Notes: generated from the sequence alone by a model not told the origin. 45,886 bases of DNA from JAABRU01 sp050180235 (GCA_050180235.1 JBFXEJ010000041.1:1-45886), one strand, 5' to 3'. Shown: positions 7,987 to 16,153, numbered from the stretch's first letter. Numbers and translations: made by a program.

Positions 7987-9180
7987 ATGGCGGAAGAACA
8001 GTATGCAAAAAGCAAAACAGCGGCTGAAAATACCCCGTTCTGGCATGATCCGGACAAAAGGGCGGTTTTTTACCAGATTCTGGCGCTGACTGTGGTGCTG
8101 CTGATCGGATACTATCTGTTCAGCAATACCCTGACAAATCTGGAACGGCAGAAAATTGCCACAGGTTTCAGCTTTCTGGGCAAGGAGGCAGGATTTGAAA
8201 TCGGTGAATCCATGATATCCTATTCCGCAGCCGATACTTATTTCCGAGCGCTGATGGCCGGAGTGCTTAACACCCTGAAAGTCTCGTTTATCGGAATTAT
8301 TTTTACCGTTGTGCTGGGAACCCTTACCGGTATTGCCCGGCTTTCCGCAAACTGGCTGCTGTCAAGGCTGGCTGCTGTGTATATCGAGGTTTTTCAGAAT
8401 GTTCCCATACTGCTGCAGCTTTTTTTCTGGTACGCCATATTTTATGAAGTCCTGCCATCGCCCCGGAATGCGGTCAGTCCTTTTGCAGGCGTTTTTCTCA
8501 GCAACCGGGGGCTGATATTTGCTGTTCCCGAATCCCATCCCGTGCATAAGTATATATTTTTTGCCTTCACAGCCGCTTGTGTCTGCATATGGATACTGCG
8601 GAAATGGGCAAAAAAACGCCAGGACAGCACGGGCAGAATCTTTCCCCTTGTCCGGGTTTCCCTGTTCATTCTGACTGCTCTGCCCCTGATAACCTGGCTG
8701 GCAGGAGGCGCGCCTGCAAAAATGAATATTCCCCATCTCAGGGGCTTCAATTTTGAGGGTGGTATGATTCTCAGTCCGGAATTTGCGGCTCTTCTTCTGG
8801 GACTTGTGCTTTACACTGCCGCGTTTGTGGCAGAAATTGTCCGGGCCGGAATTCTGTCTGTCAGTCACGGCCAGACCGAAGCCGCCATGTCTTTGGGGCT
8901 GAGACCGGCTCTGATTCTGAATCTGGTGATTCTTCCCCAGTCCATGCGGGTTATCATTCCGCCCCTGACCAGCCAGATGCTCAATCTTATCAAAAACAGT
9001 TCTCTGGCTGTGGCCATCGGATATCCGGATTTTGTGTCTGTGGCCAATACCAGCATCAACCAGACCGGACAGGCCATTGAAGGCATTGCCCTGATTATGG
9101 CTGTCTATCTTTTTTTCAGCCTTACCACATCGCTTTTCATGAACTGGTACAACAAAAAGGTAAAACTGGTGGAGAGATAA
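7987..9180 (+). CDS. Amino-acid ABC transporter permease, AapQ/GltJ-like
   Basis: A 397-residue inner-membrane protein resembling the long permeases of general L-amino-acid importers (AapQ type). A soluble N-terminus is followed by a first transmembrane helix (residues ~27-46), a periplasmic loop, and then the permease core with N-terminal signature GVLNTLKVSFIGIIFTVVLG and the cytoplasmic EAA loop (EAAMSLGLRPALILNLVILP) that contacts the ATPase. LIKNSSLAVAIGYPD and NTSINQTGQ are typical of this subfamily. The start has an AGGGAT ribosome site. The usual partners (binding protein AapJ, second permease AapM, ATPase AapP) are absent on both sides, and a MITE begins 17 bases after the stop. It is therefore an orphan subunit, or its operon was split. 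Confidence 0.88.
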   Translation: MAEEQYAKSKTAAENTPFWHDPDKRAVFYQILALTVVLLIGYYLFSNTLTNLERQKIATGFSFLGKEAGFEIGESMISYSAADTYFRALMAGVLNTLKVSFIGIIFTVVLGTLTGIARLSANWLLSRLAAVYIEVFQNVPILLQLFFWYAIFYEVLPSPRNAVSPFAGVFLSNRGLIFAVPESHPVHKYIFFAFTAACVCIWILRKWAKKRQDSTGRIFPLVRVSLFILTALPLITWLAGGAPAKMNIPHLRGFNFEGGMILSPEFAALLLGLVLYTAAFVAEIVRAGILSVSHGQTEAAMSLGLRPALILNLVILPQSMRVIIPPLTSQMLNLIKNSSLAVAIGYPDFVSVANTSINQTGQAIEGIALIMAVYLFFSLTTSLFMNWYNKKVKLVER

Positions 9181-9196
9181 GGGAGAACAAATTTTT

Positions 9197-9352
9197 GGCA
9201 GTGGGTCAAATCCGCTGATGACGGTCTCCCCTCTCTTGAGGGAGGGGCAGGGGGAGGGTGAAAACATCAGTTTGTTGCAGGATATTATTTTTACCCCTCT
9301 CCTGACCCCTCCCGCAGGGGGAGGGGATTTTCAGCGGATTTGACCCTCTACC
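9197..9352. repeat. Family A MITE-like element, copy A2
   Basis: A 156-bp element with ends GGCAGTGGGTCAAATCCG and CGGATTTGACCCTCTACC. The inside is built from C-rich/G-rich arms (CTTGAGGGAGGGGCAGGGGG and CCCGCAGGGGGAGGGG) shared with copy A4 at 43058. Flanks are AAATTTTT and CGATTTTT (6 of 8 match), a possible decayed 8-bp target duplication. It may fold into a long hairpin after the permease gene. Confidence 0.8.
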
Positions 9353-9405
9353 CGATTTTTTATAACCGGCAACCCGGGTTTATTTACAGATTCTCCAAAA
9401 ATGAC

Positions 9406-9434
9406 TTGACGAAGAGACAATGATGAATTATTAT
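9406..9434 (+). promoter_or_regulatory. Candidate sigma70 promoter upstream of the PilZ gene
   Basis: TTGACG (9406-9411) and TATTAT (9429-9434) are separated by 17 bases, each 5 of 6 to consensus. If used, transcription starts near 9441, giving a leader of about 290 bases before the PilZ start. I see no gene in 9435-9733, so the leader is either regulatory or another promoter lies within it. Confidence 0.45.
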
Positions 9435-9733
9435 TATCTATAACATAATCTTTGTTATCGCTTACGTATTCCATATTTTTTCCGTCTCAAATCTTCCTGC
9501 CGGACCGGCTCTTTTCCATTATGGTTTTTTCGGACAAATATTCTTTTGGGGGTCTGCTGCAGGAAAGCGGATGCACATCCGAAAAAAACGGGTTGTTTTA
9601 ATCGAATGTCATCCATACAGTGTTTCTTTTTGATTTGTGGAAGAGATGGGGATGTCCGTCCCAAGTCTGGTTTGTTCCACAGATCAGGCAGGATATCTGT
9701 ATTTTTCCATCAATCCCGCAAGAGGAGGTGCAT

Positions 9734-10186
9734 ATGAATGCAATCAGACAGAGGGCATTTTCCCGCAACATTTACATGACATCTGTCATGTATTCGGATT
9801 GCGGAGCCGAAAACTATGACCAGGCCAGAATGATTAACAGCAGCGCGGGAGGTTTGTGCCTGGAAACCCGGAAACCGCTGAAGCCGGGCACTGGTATTTA
9901 TATTAAACTGCTTGATATTTCGCCTGATCCCTACTGGCCGGAAGCTGATGACTACTTTGTGGGAGAAGTCAGATGGTGCGAGCCGCATAACGGTTCGGAC
10001 ACACCCAGCTACGGCATCGGGATAAGATTCATTACAGGAGTGTGCAGACTCTGCGGCAAATATATTCAGCAGAAAAATATGGAGATAGACGATTTGTGCA
10101 CAGACTGCCGTAACCGCTTGGAGAAAGTATCGGATGAAAATATCAGAAATGGGATTTCAAACTTCTTTTCCGGAAATGTCCTGTAA
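9734..10186 (+). CDS. PilZ-domain protein with C-terminal CxxC pairs
   Basis: A 150-residue soluble protein. The PilZ fold is suggested by NSSAGGLCLETRKPLKPG (D/NxSxxG-type motif) and by EVRWCEP and YGIGIRFI strands. PilZ domains usually bind cyclic di-GMP through an RxxxR and a D/NxSxxG motif; the arginine motif is not clear here, so binding is uncertain. After the domain there is a zinc-ribbon-like pair of cysteine motifs, CRLC and CTDC, which is unusual for a PilZ protein. The ATG at 9734 is fixed by a strong AGGAGG ribosome site five bases upstream. It stands alone and is followed by a strong terminator. Confidence 0.72.
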   Translation: MNAIRQRAFSRNIYMTSVMYSDCGAENYDQARMINSSAGGLCLETRKPLKPGTGIYIKLLDISPDPYWPEADDYFVGEVRWCEPHNGSDTPSYGIGIRFITGVCRLCGKYIQQKNMEIDDLCTDCRNRLEKVSDENIRNGISNFFSGNVL

Positions 10187-10207
10187 TCAGATTTCAAAAC
10201 AGTGCAT

Positions 10208-10240
10208 AAAAAAAGGATGGCATAATGCCATCCTTTTTAT
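10208..10240 (+). terminator. Rho-independent terminator
   Basis: A near-perfect hairpin: AAAGGATGGCAT pairs with ATGCCATCCTTT and is followed by a T-run. It lies 22 bases after the PilZ stop. The flanking A-run makes it able to act for the minus-strand hydratase unit as well. Confidence 0.85.
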
Positions 10241-10335
10241 ATTTGGGCACATAAGAATTTCACCGGCCAGCGCATGAAAAAAATTTTGTAGGCCCCAGGA
10301 AAAAATCTGTCACAGGCTTTGGCCAAACCCGTTTC

Positions 10336-10764
10336 CTATTTTTTCGGGGCTTTGGGCGGACTGACCACTGCCTCCCCATCCAGAACAAGGGTTCCTTCCT
10401 GATTGGTGCAGGTGGTTTTCAGTTTTATGCGGTTTTTTTCCACAGTAACCTCAGTCACTTCCGCGCGCGCTGTAATGGTGTCACCTATGCGGACCGGAGC
10501 AAGAAATTTAAGTTCCTGCTTCATATAGATGGTTCCGGGCCCGGGCAGTTTCATTCCCAGTATGGCTGAAATAAAACCGGCCGTCAGCATACCGTGGGCA
10601 ATCCGTCCCTTAAAAAATGTTTTTTCCGCATAAGCCTGGTTGATATGGGCCGGATTCAAATCGCCGGTGATGCCTGCGTAGAGATAAACATCTGATTCTG
10701 AAACTGTTTTGGCAAATTCCTCCGCATCTCCCACTTTGATTTCGCTGATTGTTTTTCCTGTCAT
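10336..10764 (-). CDS. phaJ: MaoC-like (R)-specific enoyl-CoA hydratase, PhaJ-like
   Basis: A 142-residue single hot-dog protein. The hydratase-2 motif has catalytic D35 and H40 in GDLNPAHIN, nearly the same positions as in Aeromonas PhaJ, followed by FKGRIAHGML. Such enzymes hydrate trans-2-enoyl-CoA to (R)-3-hydroxyacyl-CoA, supplying monomers to PHA synthase from beta-oxidation-type intermediates. The location beside PHA synthase genes supports this role, and the length is typical. The ribosome site AAAGGATGG precedes the ATG. MaoC-type dehydratases of other pathways look similar, so the gene symbol rests partly on context. Confidence 0.85.
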   Translation of the reverse strand: MTGKTISEIKVGDAEEFAKTVSESDVYLYAGITGDLNPAHINQAYAEKTFFKGRIAHGMLTAGFISAILGMKLPGPGTIYMKQELKFLAPVRIGDTITARAEVTEVTVEKNRIKLKTTCTNQEGTLVLDGEAVVSPPKAPKK

Positions 10765-10989
10765 TTTTCCATCCTTTGTGTTTGTGTTATCCTCACAGAC
10801 GGGCCATAAATTCTGAGAATTCTCATATCCCGGGAAATTGAAAATTGCTGGTATACTGCTTTGGGGTTTCAGTATCCGGGTTTCAGTGTTTTATTTTCCT
10901 GACACCTGATACCTCAATCCATCAGTACGTTAAAAATTTTCACTTCCCCTAATCCCTGAATCCTGGCCCCTGACCCATGAAACCTTTTT
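10765..10989. other. Intergenic gap with a short C-rich repeat
   Basis: Nothing coding is visible. The segment 10940-10985 (CCCCTAATCCCTGAATCC and following) resembles the intergenic CCC-rich repeats at 6620-6720 (opposite strand) and 32870-32930. Confidence 0.4.
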
Positions 10990-12039
10990 TTAGAACCACA
11001 TCCGGTGACTCCAGATATCCTCTTCCAGATTCTTTTTGTCCTCCTGCAGGGAAAGATACAGGGAAGCGTTCTGGATCGCAATACCGCCCTGATGGGCAAG
11101 TGCTTCCACAAGCAGAACAAGGTCTTCCGGAAAATCCCTTTCCGTACTGCTGCACAGACGCATAACCCCGATCACCTCATCCCTCACCCGGATCGGAACG
11201 CAGAGTATGGAAACAATGCCTTCCTTTTTCATGGCCTCTTTATACTGAATCCGATCATCCTTTGTGGCATCCCGGATGATGACGGTTTTGCCCTTCAGAG
11301 CCTCTGTCACACTTTTATCTGCGGAAACTGTCCCCTTGGCCAGAAATTCCTCACTCAGACCGTAAGTGGCCACCAGTTCCAGGGCATTATTTTCCTTATT
11401 CAGCAGCCGGATATTGACGCCTTTCATTCCAAAGGTTTCTGCAATATTTGCTGTCAAAATGTGGAGAATCTGCTTGATATCCAGATTGGTGGAGTTTATG
11501 CTATCAGCCAGATCATGGAAAAGAACAGCATTCTGCCGGATGCGTTCCACCAGCCGGGCGTTCTGTATGGCAATTCCGCCCTGTTCGGCCAGGGCCTGCA
11601 GAAATTCAATCTCTTCTGCTGAAAATTCCCTCATGTCCGCTGTGTAAAGTGAAAGAATGCCAATAGTCTTGCCTTCCACGATTACCGGAACCACCAGAAT
11701 GGAGGCAATGCCCTCCTTCCGTTTGGCGTCCGCATTTTCCATGCGTCTGTCCTGGCCGGTGTAATGAAAAACCATATGACCCGTGCGGATAAGATCGCCC
11801 ACCATCTGCCGGGCTTTGTAAGGATCCGAATGCAGATAGTTTTCAGACAGACCTTTCTGGCACACAGGCACAAACAGATCTTTTTCCCTGTCCTCCAGAA
11901 ACAGGCAGGCAGCCTTTGCTTCCATGGTATCTATCGCGCTCTGAACGATGATATCCAGCAACTGATCATTGTTCAGTGTTGTCCCGAATGCTTTGCTGAT
12001 ATTGCAGAAGGTTTTAAAATAATCTTTTTTTGTTGTCAT
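10990..12039 (-). CDS. Tandem GAF-domain protein
   Basis: A 349-residue cytoplasmic protein with two GAF domains, at about 15-165 and 185-325. Each has the typical pattern of a variable pocket, a SILVVPVI/SILCVPIR strand, a KTIGILSLY/EVIGVMRLC strand, and the closing EALAxQGGIAIQNAxLY helix. There is no output domain (no kinase, cyclase or DNA-binding part); the protein ends in a short coiled segment (EDKKNLEEDIW). GAF pairs bind small ligands or redox cofactors; the ligand here is unknown. It lies between phaJ and phaC on the same strand, 136 bases from phaC, so a role in sensing for PHA metabolism is possible but is context only. AGGAGA precedes the ATG. Confidence 0.85.
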   Translation of the reverse strand: MTTKKDYFKTFCNISKAFGTTLNNDQLLDIIVQSAIDTMEAKAACLFLEDREKDLFVPVCQKGLSENYLHSDPYKARQMVGDLIRTGHMVFHYTGQDRRMENADAKRKEGIASILVVPVIVEGKTIGILSLYTADMREFSAEEIEFLQALAEQGGIAIQNARLVERIRQNAVLFHDLADSINSTNLDIKQILHILTANIAETFGMKGVNIRLLNKENNALELVATYGLSEEFLAKGTVSADKSVTEALKGKTVIIRDATKDDRIQYKEAMKKEGIVSILCVPIRVRDEVIGVMRLCSSTERDFPEDLVLLVEALAHQGGIAIQNASLYLSLQEDKKNLEEDIWSHRMWF

Positions 12040-12175
12040 ATCTGTCTCCTTGAACCCGCTTGGTTATATTTGCATTTTACTTTGTCATTTCCGAATCTGT
12101 GAATGAATGTCCTGCGTTCTCATGGTCAGACCCGTGAATAGCCCTGACTGTTTCTCTGTCTGAAAAAAGGGGGCA

Positions 12176-13480
12176 TTACACTTTTTTGGCAGATGTTTTT
12201 TTCCGGGCAGGGGCATTTTTCTTTGCACCGCTTTTTCTGTTCTTTGCTGAAACAGACTTTCCGGTTCTGTTTTCCGCTGATTTGGCAGAAAGTGTTTCGG
12301 AGACCGGAGCCGCTGCCTGGGATACAGCAGATGCTGTGGCTGGTGCAGAAGATGCGTTTTTTGTCTCAGCGGGTTTCACATCCGCTGATTCGGCTTTCGG
12401 CTCATCCCCTTCCCGCTCTTTGAGCCATTTTGCCACTTTGGGTGCAAACAGTGCCTGGCATTTGGAACTGACATAGATGCCGATATGTCCTGTTTTCAGG
12501 CAGATATCCTCGGTATCTTTGCTGCCCACATGCTTTGTCAGCAGATTGCAGGCCTCGGGCGGAACCAGATGGTCAAACTGGCCGTAAATATTTAGCAGCG
12601 GCATGGTGATGTTTTTCAGATCCACCCGTTTCCCGCCCAGTTCCAGTTTGCTCTGAATCAGCAGGTTTTTCTGATAACAGTCGGTAATAAACTGATGAAA
12701 GGTGGCCGCGGGCACATCCGGACTGTCAAAAATCCATTTTTCCATGCGCACAAAATTTTCCACAAAGTCTTTGTCATCCATATTTTCAAAAAAACCCACA
12801 TATTTGTCCAGAATCAGACGGGCCGGGTTCAGCAGCAGGAATCCGAGATTCATCAGATCTCCGGGCATATTACGGTAAACATCCCCCAACAGGTATGCGC
12901 TGGAATTTCGCATCCAGATGTGGAGAAGTCCCTTATCAGTATCAAAGTTGGTGGGCGTAACGGTGGTGACAAGATTTTTCACTTTTTCCGGATGAATAGC
13001 GGCATACATTACGGAAAATGCGCCGCCCATACAGATGCCCATGATATTGATTTTGGGGATATTATGCCGTTTCCGGATGAAATCGACCATATTGTCAATA
13101 TAGAAGTTGACATGGTCATCAATGCTCACATACTGATCCTTTTTGGTGGGATAGCCCCAGTCAACTTTATAGACTTCCATGCCCTGGCTGAGAAAGGTCT
13201 GCACCACGCTGCGGCCCGGCTGCAGATCCAGCATGGTCTCCCGGTTGATCAGGGCATATATCAGGAGCAGGGGAATTTTATGCTCCTTTTTTTCCGGCAG
13301 ATAATGCTTCAGACGTACCCGATCCTCCTCATACACATATTCAAAAGGCGTTGTGGCTATATCTGTTTTCAGCGGACTCAGCAGCACCTCGGATGCCTTC
13401 TGCACACGGGATTTGGTCTTTTCCGTCTGTTCGGTAATTTTTTTCAAAATCAGGTCAACTGCGATTTGGGACTGGCTCAT
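12176..13480 (-). CDS. phaC: Class III PHA synthase catalytic subunit PhaC
   Basis: A 434-residue alpha/beta-hydrolase-fold synthase. The lipase-like box GICMGG gives nucleophile C150, with D303 (YGQFDHLVPP) and H332 (TGHIGIYVSS); these are each one residue from the C149/D302/H331 triad of Allochromatium class III PhaC. It polymerises (R)-3-hydroxyacyl-CoA at the granule surface together with PhaE, encoded just upstream. Class III PhaC is usually about 355 residues. Here a lysine/alanine/serine-rich tail of about 74 residues (361-434, with SAKSAEN, KKNAPARKKTSAKKV) is added, resembling histone-like tails of PHA nucleoid-binding proteins. A strong AGGAGG site precedes the ATG at 13480. The phaE-phaC gap is 44 bases. 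Confidence 0.95.
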   Translation of the reverse strand: MSQSQIAVDLILKKITEQTEKTKSRVQKASEVLLSPLKTDIATTPFEYVYEEDRVRLKHYLPEKKEHKIPLLLIYALINRETMLDLQPGRSVVQTFLSQGMEVYKVDWGYPTKKDQYVSIDDHVNFYIDNMVDFIRKRHNIPKINIMGICMGGAFSVMYAAIHPEKVKNLVTTVTPTNFDTDKGLLHIWMRNSSAYLLGDVYRNMPGDLMNLGFLLLNPARLILDKYVGFFENMDDKDFVENFVRMEKWIFDSPDVPAATFHQFITDCYQKNLLIQSKLELGGKRVDLKNITMPLLNIYGQFDHLVPPEACNLLTKHVGSKDTEDICLKTGHIGIYVSSKCQALFAPKVAKWLKEREGDEPKAESADVKPAETKNASSAPATASAVSQAAAPVSETLSAKSAENRTGKSVSAKNRKSGAKKNAPARKKTSAKKV

Positions 13481-13524
13481 ACGCGTCCTCCTTTCCCTTT
13501 GCGGATTGAAGTGAAAGATTCCAA

Positions 13525-14448
13525 TCAGAATTTCTCACCGGATTTCTGTTCCTCATCACGTTCCACTTTTCTGGCAAGTTCCCTGACCTTTTTTTTCAGC
13601 AGATAAAAATCTTTGTACAGTTCATCCATATCCCGGTTTGTGGGGATGGGAAATTTCTGCAGCAGATCATACATCACCTCTTCCCTGGCTTTTATATACT
13701 GCAGATTGGCATTTATGGCACTGTCCATGACCTGGGTGTATTCCGGGGATTTGAGCAGGGTCATGTAATGCCCCTCCAGCACTTTGATCCACATATTGTA
13801 ATAATCTTTGAAATCTTCGAACAGTTCCCCCTTTTCCGCCATCTGTTCGATTTCCTCCTGCATCACGGCAGATGTTTTTTCAATGGGTACATAGAACATG
13901 TACAGGAGTTCGCTCAGGGCTGTCTGAAACAGGGTGTATTTGTCAATCAGGGTGCTGGTTCTTTCCTGCTGAAAGCGGTTCAGGCCCAAAGAGGGAATAT
14001 GAAGGAATTTCTGGAATTCCTTTTCATAAATATCCCGGATTGTTTTGAATGTTTCCTGATCAATATCCTCAAAACTGTAGGCTTTGGTCTCCTGACCGAT
14101 TCTTGCTATCCGCTCCATCCATTTCTTCTGGATGTCAAAAATGCCATCCCAGGTCTGCCTCGTGAGAGAAGTCAGGAAATCCGGAAGCGTATCCGCACTT
14201 TTGAACATGGTTTCCATATTTTCCGGATTGCTGAAAGAGGAAAACAGGGACTGAAAAATCTTGCTTCCGGTTTCAAAATTTTTCTGCGCCTGCCGGGCCC
14301 TGTTCGGCTTCCGGGAAGAGGACATCCCGAACATTTCGGGGATTCCGCCTTCTGCCTTTGCCATATCCTTCCAGAAATCTGTGACAGACTTCATCCAGTC
14401 GGCAAACACAGTTTCCGCACCTGTCTCATTTTTTGTTTTCTCATTCAT
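13525..14448 (-). CDS. phaE: Class III PHA synthase subunit PhaE
   Basis: A 307-residue helical protein matching PhaE of class III synthases. It begins with an amphipathic segment (FADWMKSVTDFWKDMAKAEG), has a central helical part, and ends with the family C-terminal coiled coil (FPIPTNRDMDELYKDFYLLKKKVRELARKVE, here given in overlapping parts: IPTNRDMDELYKDF, LLKKKVRELARK). PhaE lacks catalytic residues and activates PhaC. It shares its strand and transcript with phaC. The start follows a GGGAG site. Confidence 0.92.
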   Translation of the reverse strand: MNEKTKNETGAETVFADWMKSVTDFWKDMAKAEGGIPEMFGMSSSRKPNRARQAQKNFETGSKIFQSLFSSFSNPENMETMFKSADTLPDFLTSLTRQTWDGIFDIQKKWMERIARIGQETKAYSFEDIDQETFKTIRDIYEKEFQKFLHIPSLGLNRFQQERTSTLIDKYTLFQTALSELLYMFYVPIEKTSAVMQEEIEQMAEKGELFEDFKDYYNMWIKVLEGHYMTLLKSPEYTQVMDSAINANLQYIKAREEVMYDLLQKFPIPTNRDMDELYKDFYLLKKKVRELARKVERDEEQKSGEKF

Positions 14449-14744
14449 AGGCCGCTCCCTTTCCTTTTCTGTTTATTCCGGTTCGACAGAGGGAATTAAC
14501 GAAAAAACAGGCTGCCTTTTTTCCGGAAAAAAATATTTTTCTTTATCCGGCGGGCAGGGCAGCCGCCCTGTTCCTGGCATATTGTTTTTCGGAACATCCC
14601 TGACTTTGGAAAAATGAATCCGGCAGGGCCGGTATGGAACAAGCCCCGGCAAACATCTCAGAAACTCATCCTCAGCACCGCCGAAACCATTCACCACAAT
14701 ATGCACAGAACATATTATATGTTACTGTGAACATCAAGATATTT
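14449..14744. other. Intergenic gap between phaR and phaE
   Basis: A 296-base gap on the minus-strand arm. It has a GC-rich hairpin near 14555-14572 (CAGGGCAGCCGCCCTG), which could stop or slow transcripts passing from phaR into phaE. No gene was recognised. Confidence 0.35.
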
Positions 14745-15248
14745 TTACATATCCCGGCCATTTTTGTTTTTTTCCCCCTCAGTGCTTTCCGGATAGGACG
14801 GAAAAGGAGCGAGCCGGCTCAGGGTTTTTTCGGTCAGGGCCGAGAGATCTATTCCCAGTTCAAGACAGATTCTGAACTGCTCCTCCATGCTTTTTTTATA
14901 GGAAAGATAGCTCTGGAGGCTGTGTTCCAGGTAGTTTTCAAAGAAATCTCTCAGGACATTCTCGCCTGTACGGATGATCAGATGAAGCAGGGGTACGGGA
15001 AGCAGTTTGTTGTTCTTCCGGGTCTGTTCCATAATGATCTGGGTCAGAATAAACGCGGTCACATCCTGTTCGGTTTTCTGGTCAATGACCTCCACCTGCC
15101 TTCCCTCCTGTATCATAACTGCCACATCGCTGAGGGTTACATAGGAACTGCTTTGGGGATTATACAGTCTCCGGTTCGGATACTTTTTCAGGCTTACTTT
15201 GCTGTCTGTCATTTTTTTGTCCGGTTTTTTTTGGATTTTTTTTGTCAT
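14745..15248 (-). CDS. phaR: PHA synthesis regulator PhaR (granule-associated repressor)
   Basis: A 167-residue protein with the PhaR/PHB_acc_N signature LKKYPNRRLYNPQSSSYVTL near the N-terminus, then DVAVMIQEGRQVEVIDQKTE, TAFILTQIIMEQ and an accessory-domain helix (LHLIIRTGENVLRDFF). The C-terminus is charged. PhaR represses phasin genes and its own gene by binding DNA, and is released by binding to nascent PHA granules. The position divergent from a phasin gene is the expected arrangement. Start choice: the ATG at 15248 lies just downstream of the predicted -10 element; an ATG at 15212 is also possible, while an ATG at 15290 would lie upstream of the predicted transcription start. No strong ribosome site is seen for any of them. 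Confidence 0.9.
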   Translation of the reverse strand: MTKKIQKKPDKKMTDSKVSLKKYPNRRLYNPQSSSYVTLSDVAVMIQEGRQVEVIDQKTEQDVTAFILTQIIMEQTRKNNKLLPVPLLHLIIRTGENVLRDFFENYLEHSLQSYLSYKKSMEEQFRICLELGIDLSALTEKTLSRLAPFPSYPESTEGEKNKNGRDM

Positions 15249-15278
15249 AGTGCACAAAAACAGCTTCACTCTGTCCGC

Positions 15279-15308
15279 ATAATAAAGCAATTCCGTTTAT
15301 AAAGTCAA
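15279..15308 (-). promoter_or_regulatory. Candidate sigma70 promoter for phaR
   Basis: On the minus strand TTGACT (15308-15303) and TATTAT (15284-15279) are 18 bases apart. They are the same two hexamers as the divergent phasin promoter. The start point would be near 15271, leaving a short leader before the ATG at 15248. Confidence 0.6.
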
Positions 15309-15339
15309 GTTTTTTATATTGTTTGTCCGGAATGTCCCC

Positions 15340-15373
15340 AGAAAAATATTTTTTTGCAGTGCAATATTTTTCT
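15340..15373. promoter_or_regulatory. Large inverted repeat between phaR and phasin promoters, candidate PhaR operator
   Basis: AGAAAAATATT (15340-15350) and AATATTTTTCT (15363-15373) are perfect 11-bp inverted arms. Inside is a perfect palindrome TTGCAGTGCAA (15354-15364). The repeat ends two bases before the -35 of the phasin promoter and lies upstream of the phaR promoter. PhaR proteins are reported to bind TGC-rich palindromes, so this is a plausible shared operator; binding is inferred. Confidence 0.5.
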
Positions 15374-15374
15374 C

Positions 15375-15402
15375 TTGACTTTTTTTTACAGGGGGTTATT
15401 AT
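15375..15402 (+). promoter_or_regulatory. Candidate sigma70 promoter for the phasin operon
   Basis: TTGACT (15375-15380) and TATTAT (15397-15402) are separated by 16 bases, both 5 of 6 to consensus. A start near 15409 gives a leader of about 60 bases with the TGGAGGA ribosome site close to the first phasin ATG. Confidence 0.65.
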
Positions 15403-15470
15403 ATGTTCCAGAAGTAATCTGCAGAAGACAGAGCAGAAAACACAAAACCTTTTAATGGAGGACAAAAAAA

Positions 15471-15734
15471 ATGATGGAAACCGGCAAAGTGGCAATACAG
15501 ATGATCTCTTTTCAGAAAACCCTTTTTGAAAACTCTTTCAGCGCGATGTGCACCATCCAGGAGCAGACGGAAAAGATCGCTGACACCTTCCTGAAACAGA
15601 TGACATGGATTCCCGAAGAGGGGAAAAAAACCATCCTTGACTCGTTTGACATGTACAAGAAAGCCCGCGACACCTTCAAAAAATCCGTTGATGACGGATA
15701 TGCCAGACTCGAAGAGATGTTCGATAAAAAATAA
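15471..15734 (+). CDS. Mini-phasin 1
   Basis: An 87-residue all-helical protein, much shorter than classic phasins. It carries FQKTLFENSFSAMCTIQEQ, then TFLKQMTWIPEEGKKT and a charged C-terminus. The FQKT...SF..M core and the W-P-E-E-G-K-K block recur in the proteins at 15802 and, in part, 18542. Phasins coat PHA granules and control their size. Evidence is weak family resemblance plus location immediately downstream of the phaR-divergent promoter. A TGGAGGA site precedes the ATG; the second codon is also ATG, so the exact start is uncertain by one residue. Confidence 0.78.
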   Translation: MMETGKVAIQMISFQKTLFENSFSAMCTIQEQTEKIADTFLKQMTWIPEEGKKTILDSFDMYKKARDTFKKSVDDGYARLEEMFDKK

Positions 15735-15801
15735 GCGGCGTATGAATGTGCCCATGGGTCAGGGATTTTTGTATTGATTTTACAGTATAAGGATAAAGGA
15801 T

Positions 15802-16074
15802 ATGCAGATGGATCAGAAACATATGTTCAAGCAGATGATTGATTTTCAGAAAACCACTTTCGACAATTCTTTCAACGCCATGAGTTCCCTCCAGGAACAG
15901 GGCGAAAAGATGGTGCAGACTTTTCTGGAACAGGCTGCATGGCTTCCCGAGGAAGGGAAAAAAGCAGTAAGCGGATGGATTTCCGCTTACAAAGACGGAC
16001 GGATAAAATTCAAAGAAGCCGCTGAGAAGAACTTTGAGAAGGTGGAAAAATACTTCGCAGGCTCGCAGGAATAA
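15802..16074 (+). CDS. Mini-phasin 2
   Basis: A 90-residue paralogue of the preceding gene: FKQMIDFQKTTFDNSFNAM, then TFLEQAAWLPEEGKKA, and a lysine/glutamate-rich helix to the end. Predicted to be cytoplasmic and fully helical, with a granule-coating role inferred from family and context. It lies 67 bases after mini-phasin 1 on the same strand and the pair is probably a tandem duplication. The start follows AAAGGAT. A hairpin with the sequence AACCGGCAGAATGCCGGTT lies 79 bases after the stop and may reduce read-through into the second synthase. Confidence 0.78.
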   Translation: MQMDQKHMFKQMIDFQKTTFDNSFNAMSSLQEQGEKMVQTFLEQAAWLPEEGKKAVSGWISAYKDGRIKFKEAAEKNFEKVEKYFAGSQE

Positions 16075-16153
16075 TCCGGAACGACATACAGGGGTGTGCG
16101 GCCGGGAAAATTATGGCACCGGATATATTCCATTCTGGCAGATGGGTATCCTG

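Noticed and set aside
8362..9267. Long open frame on the minus strand opposite the permease
   Set aside because: It is antisense to a well-conserved permease, runs into a MITE, and has no recognisable protein features.
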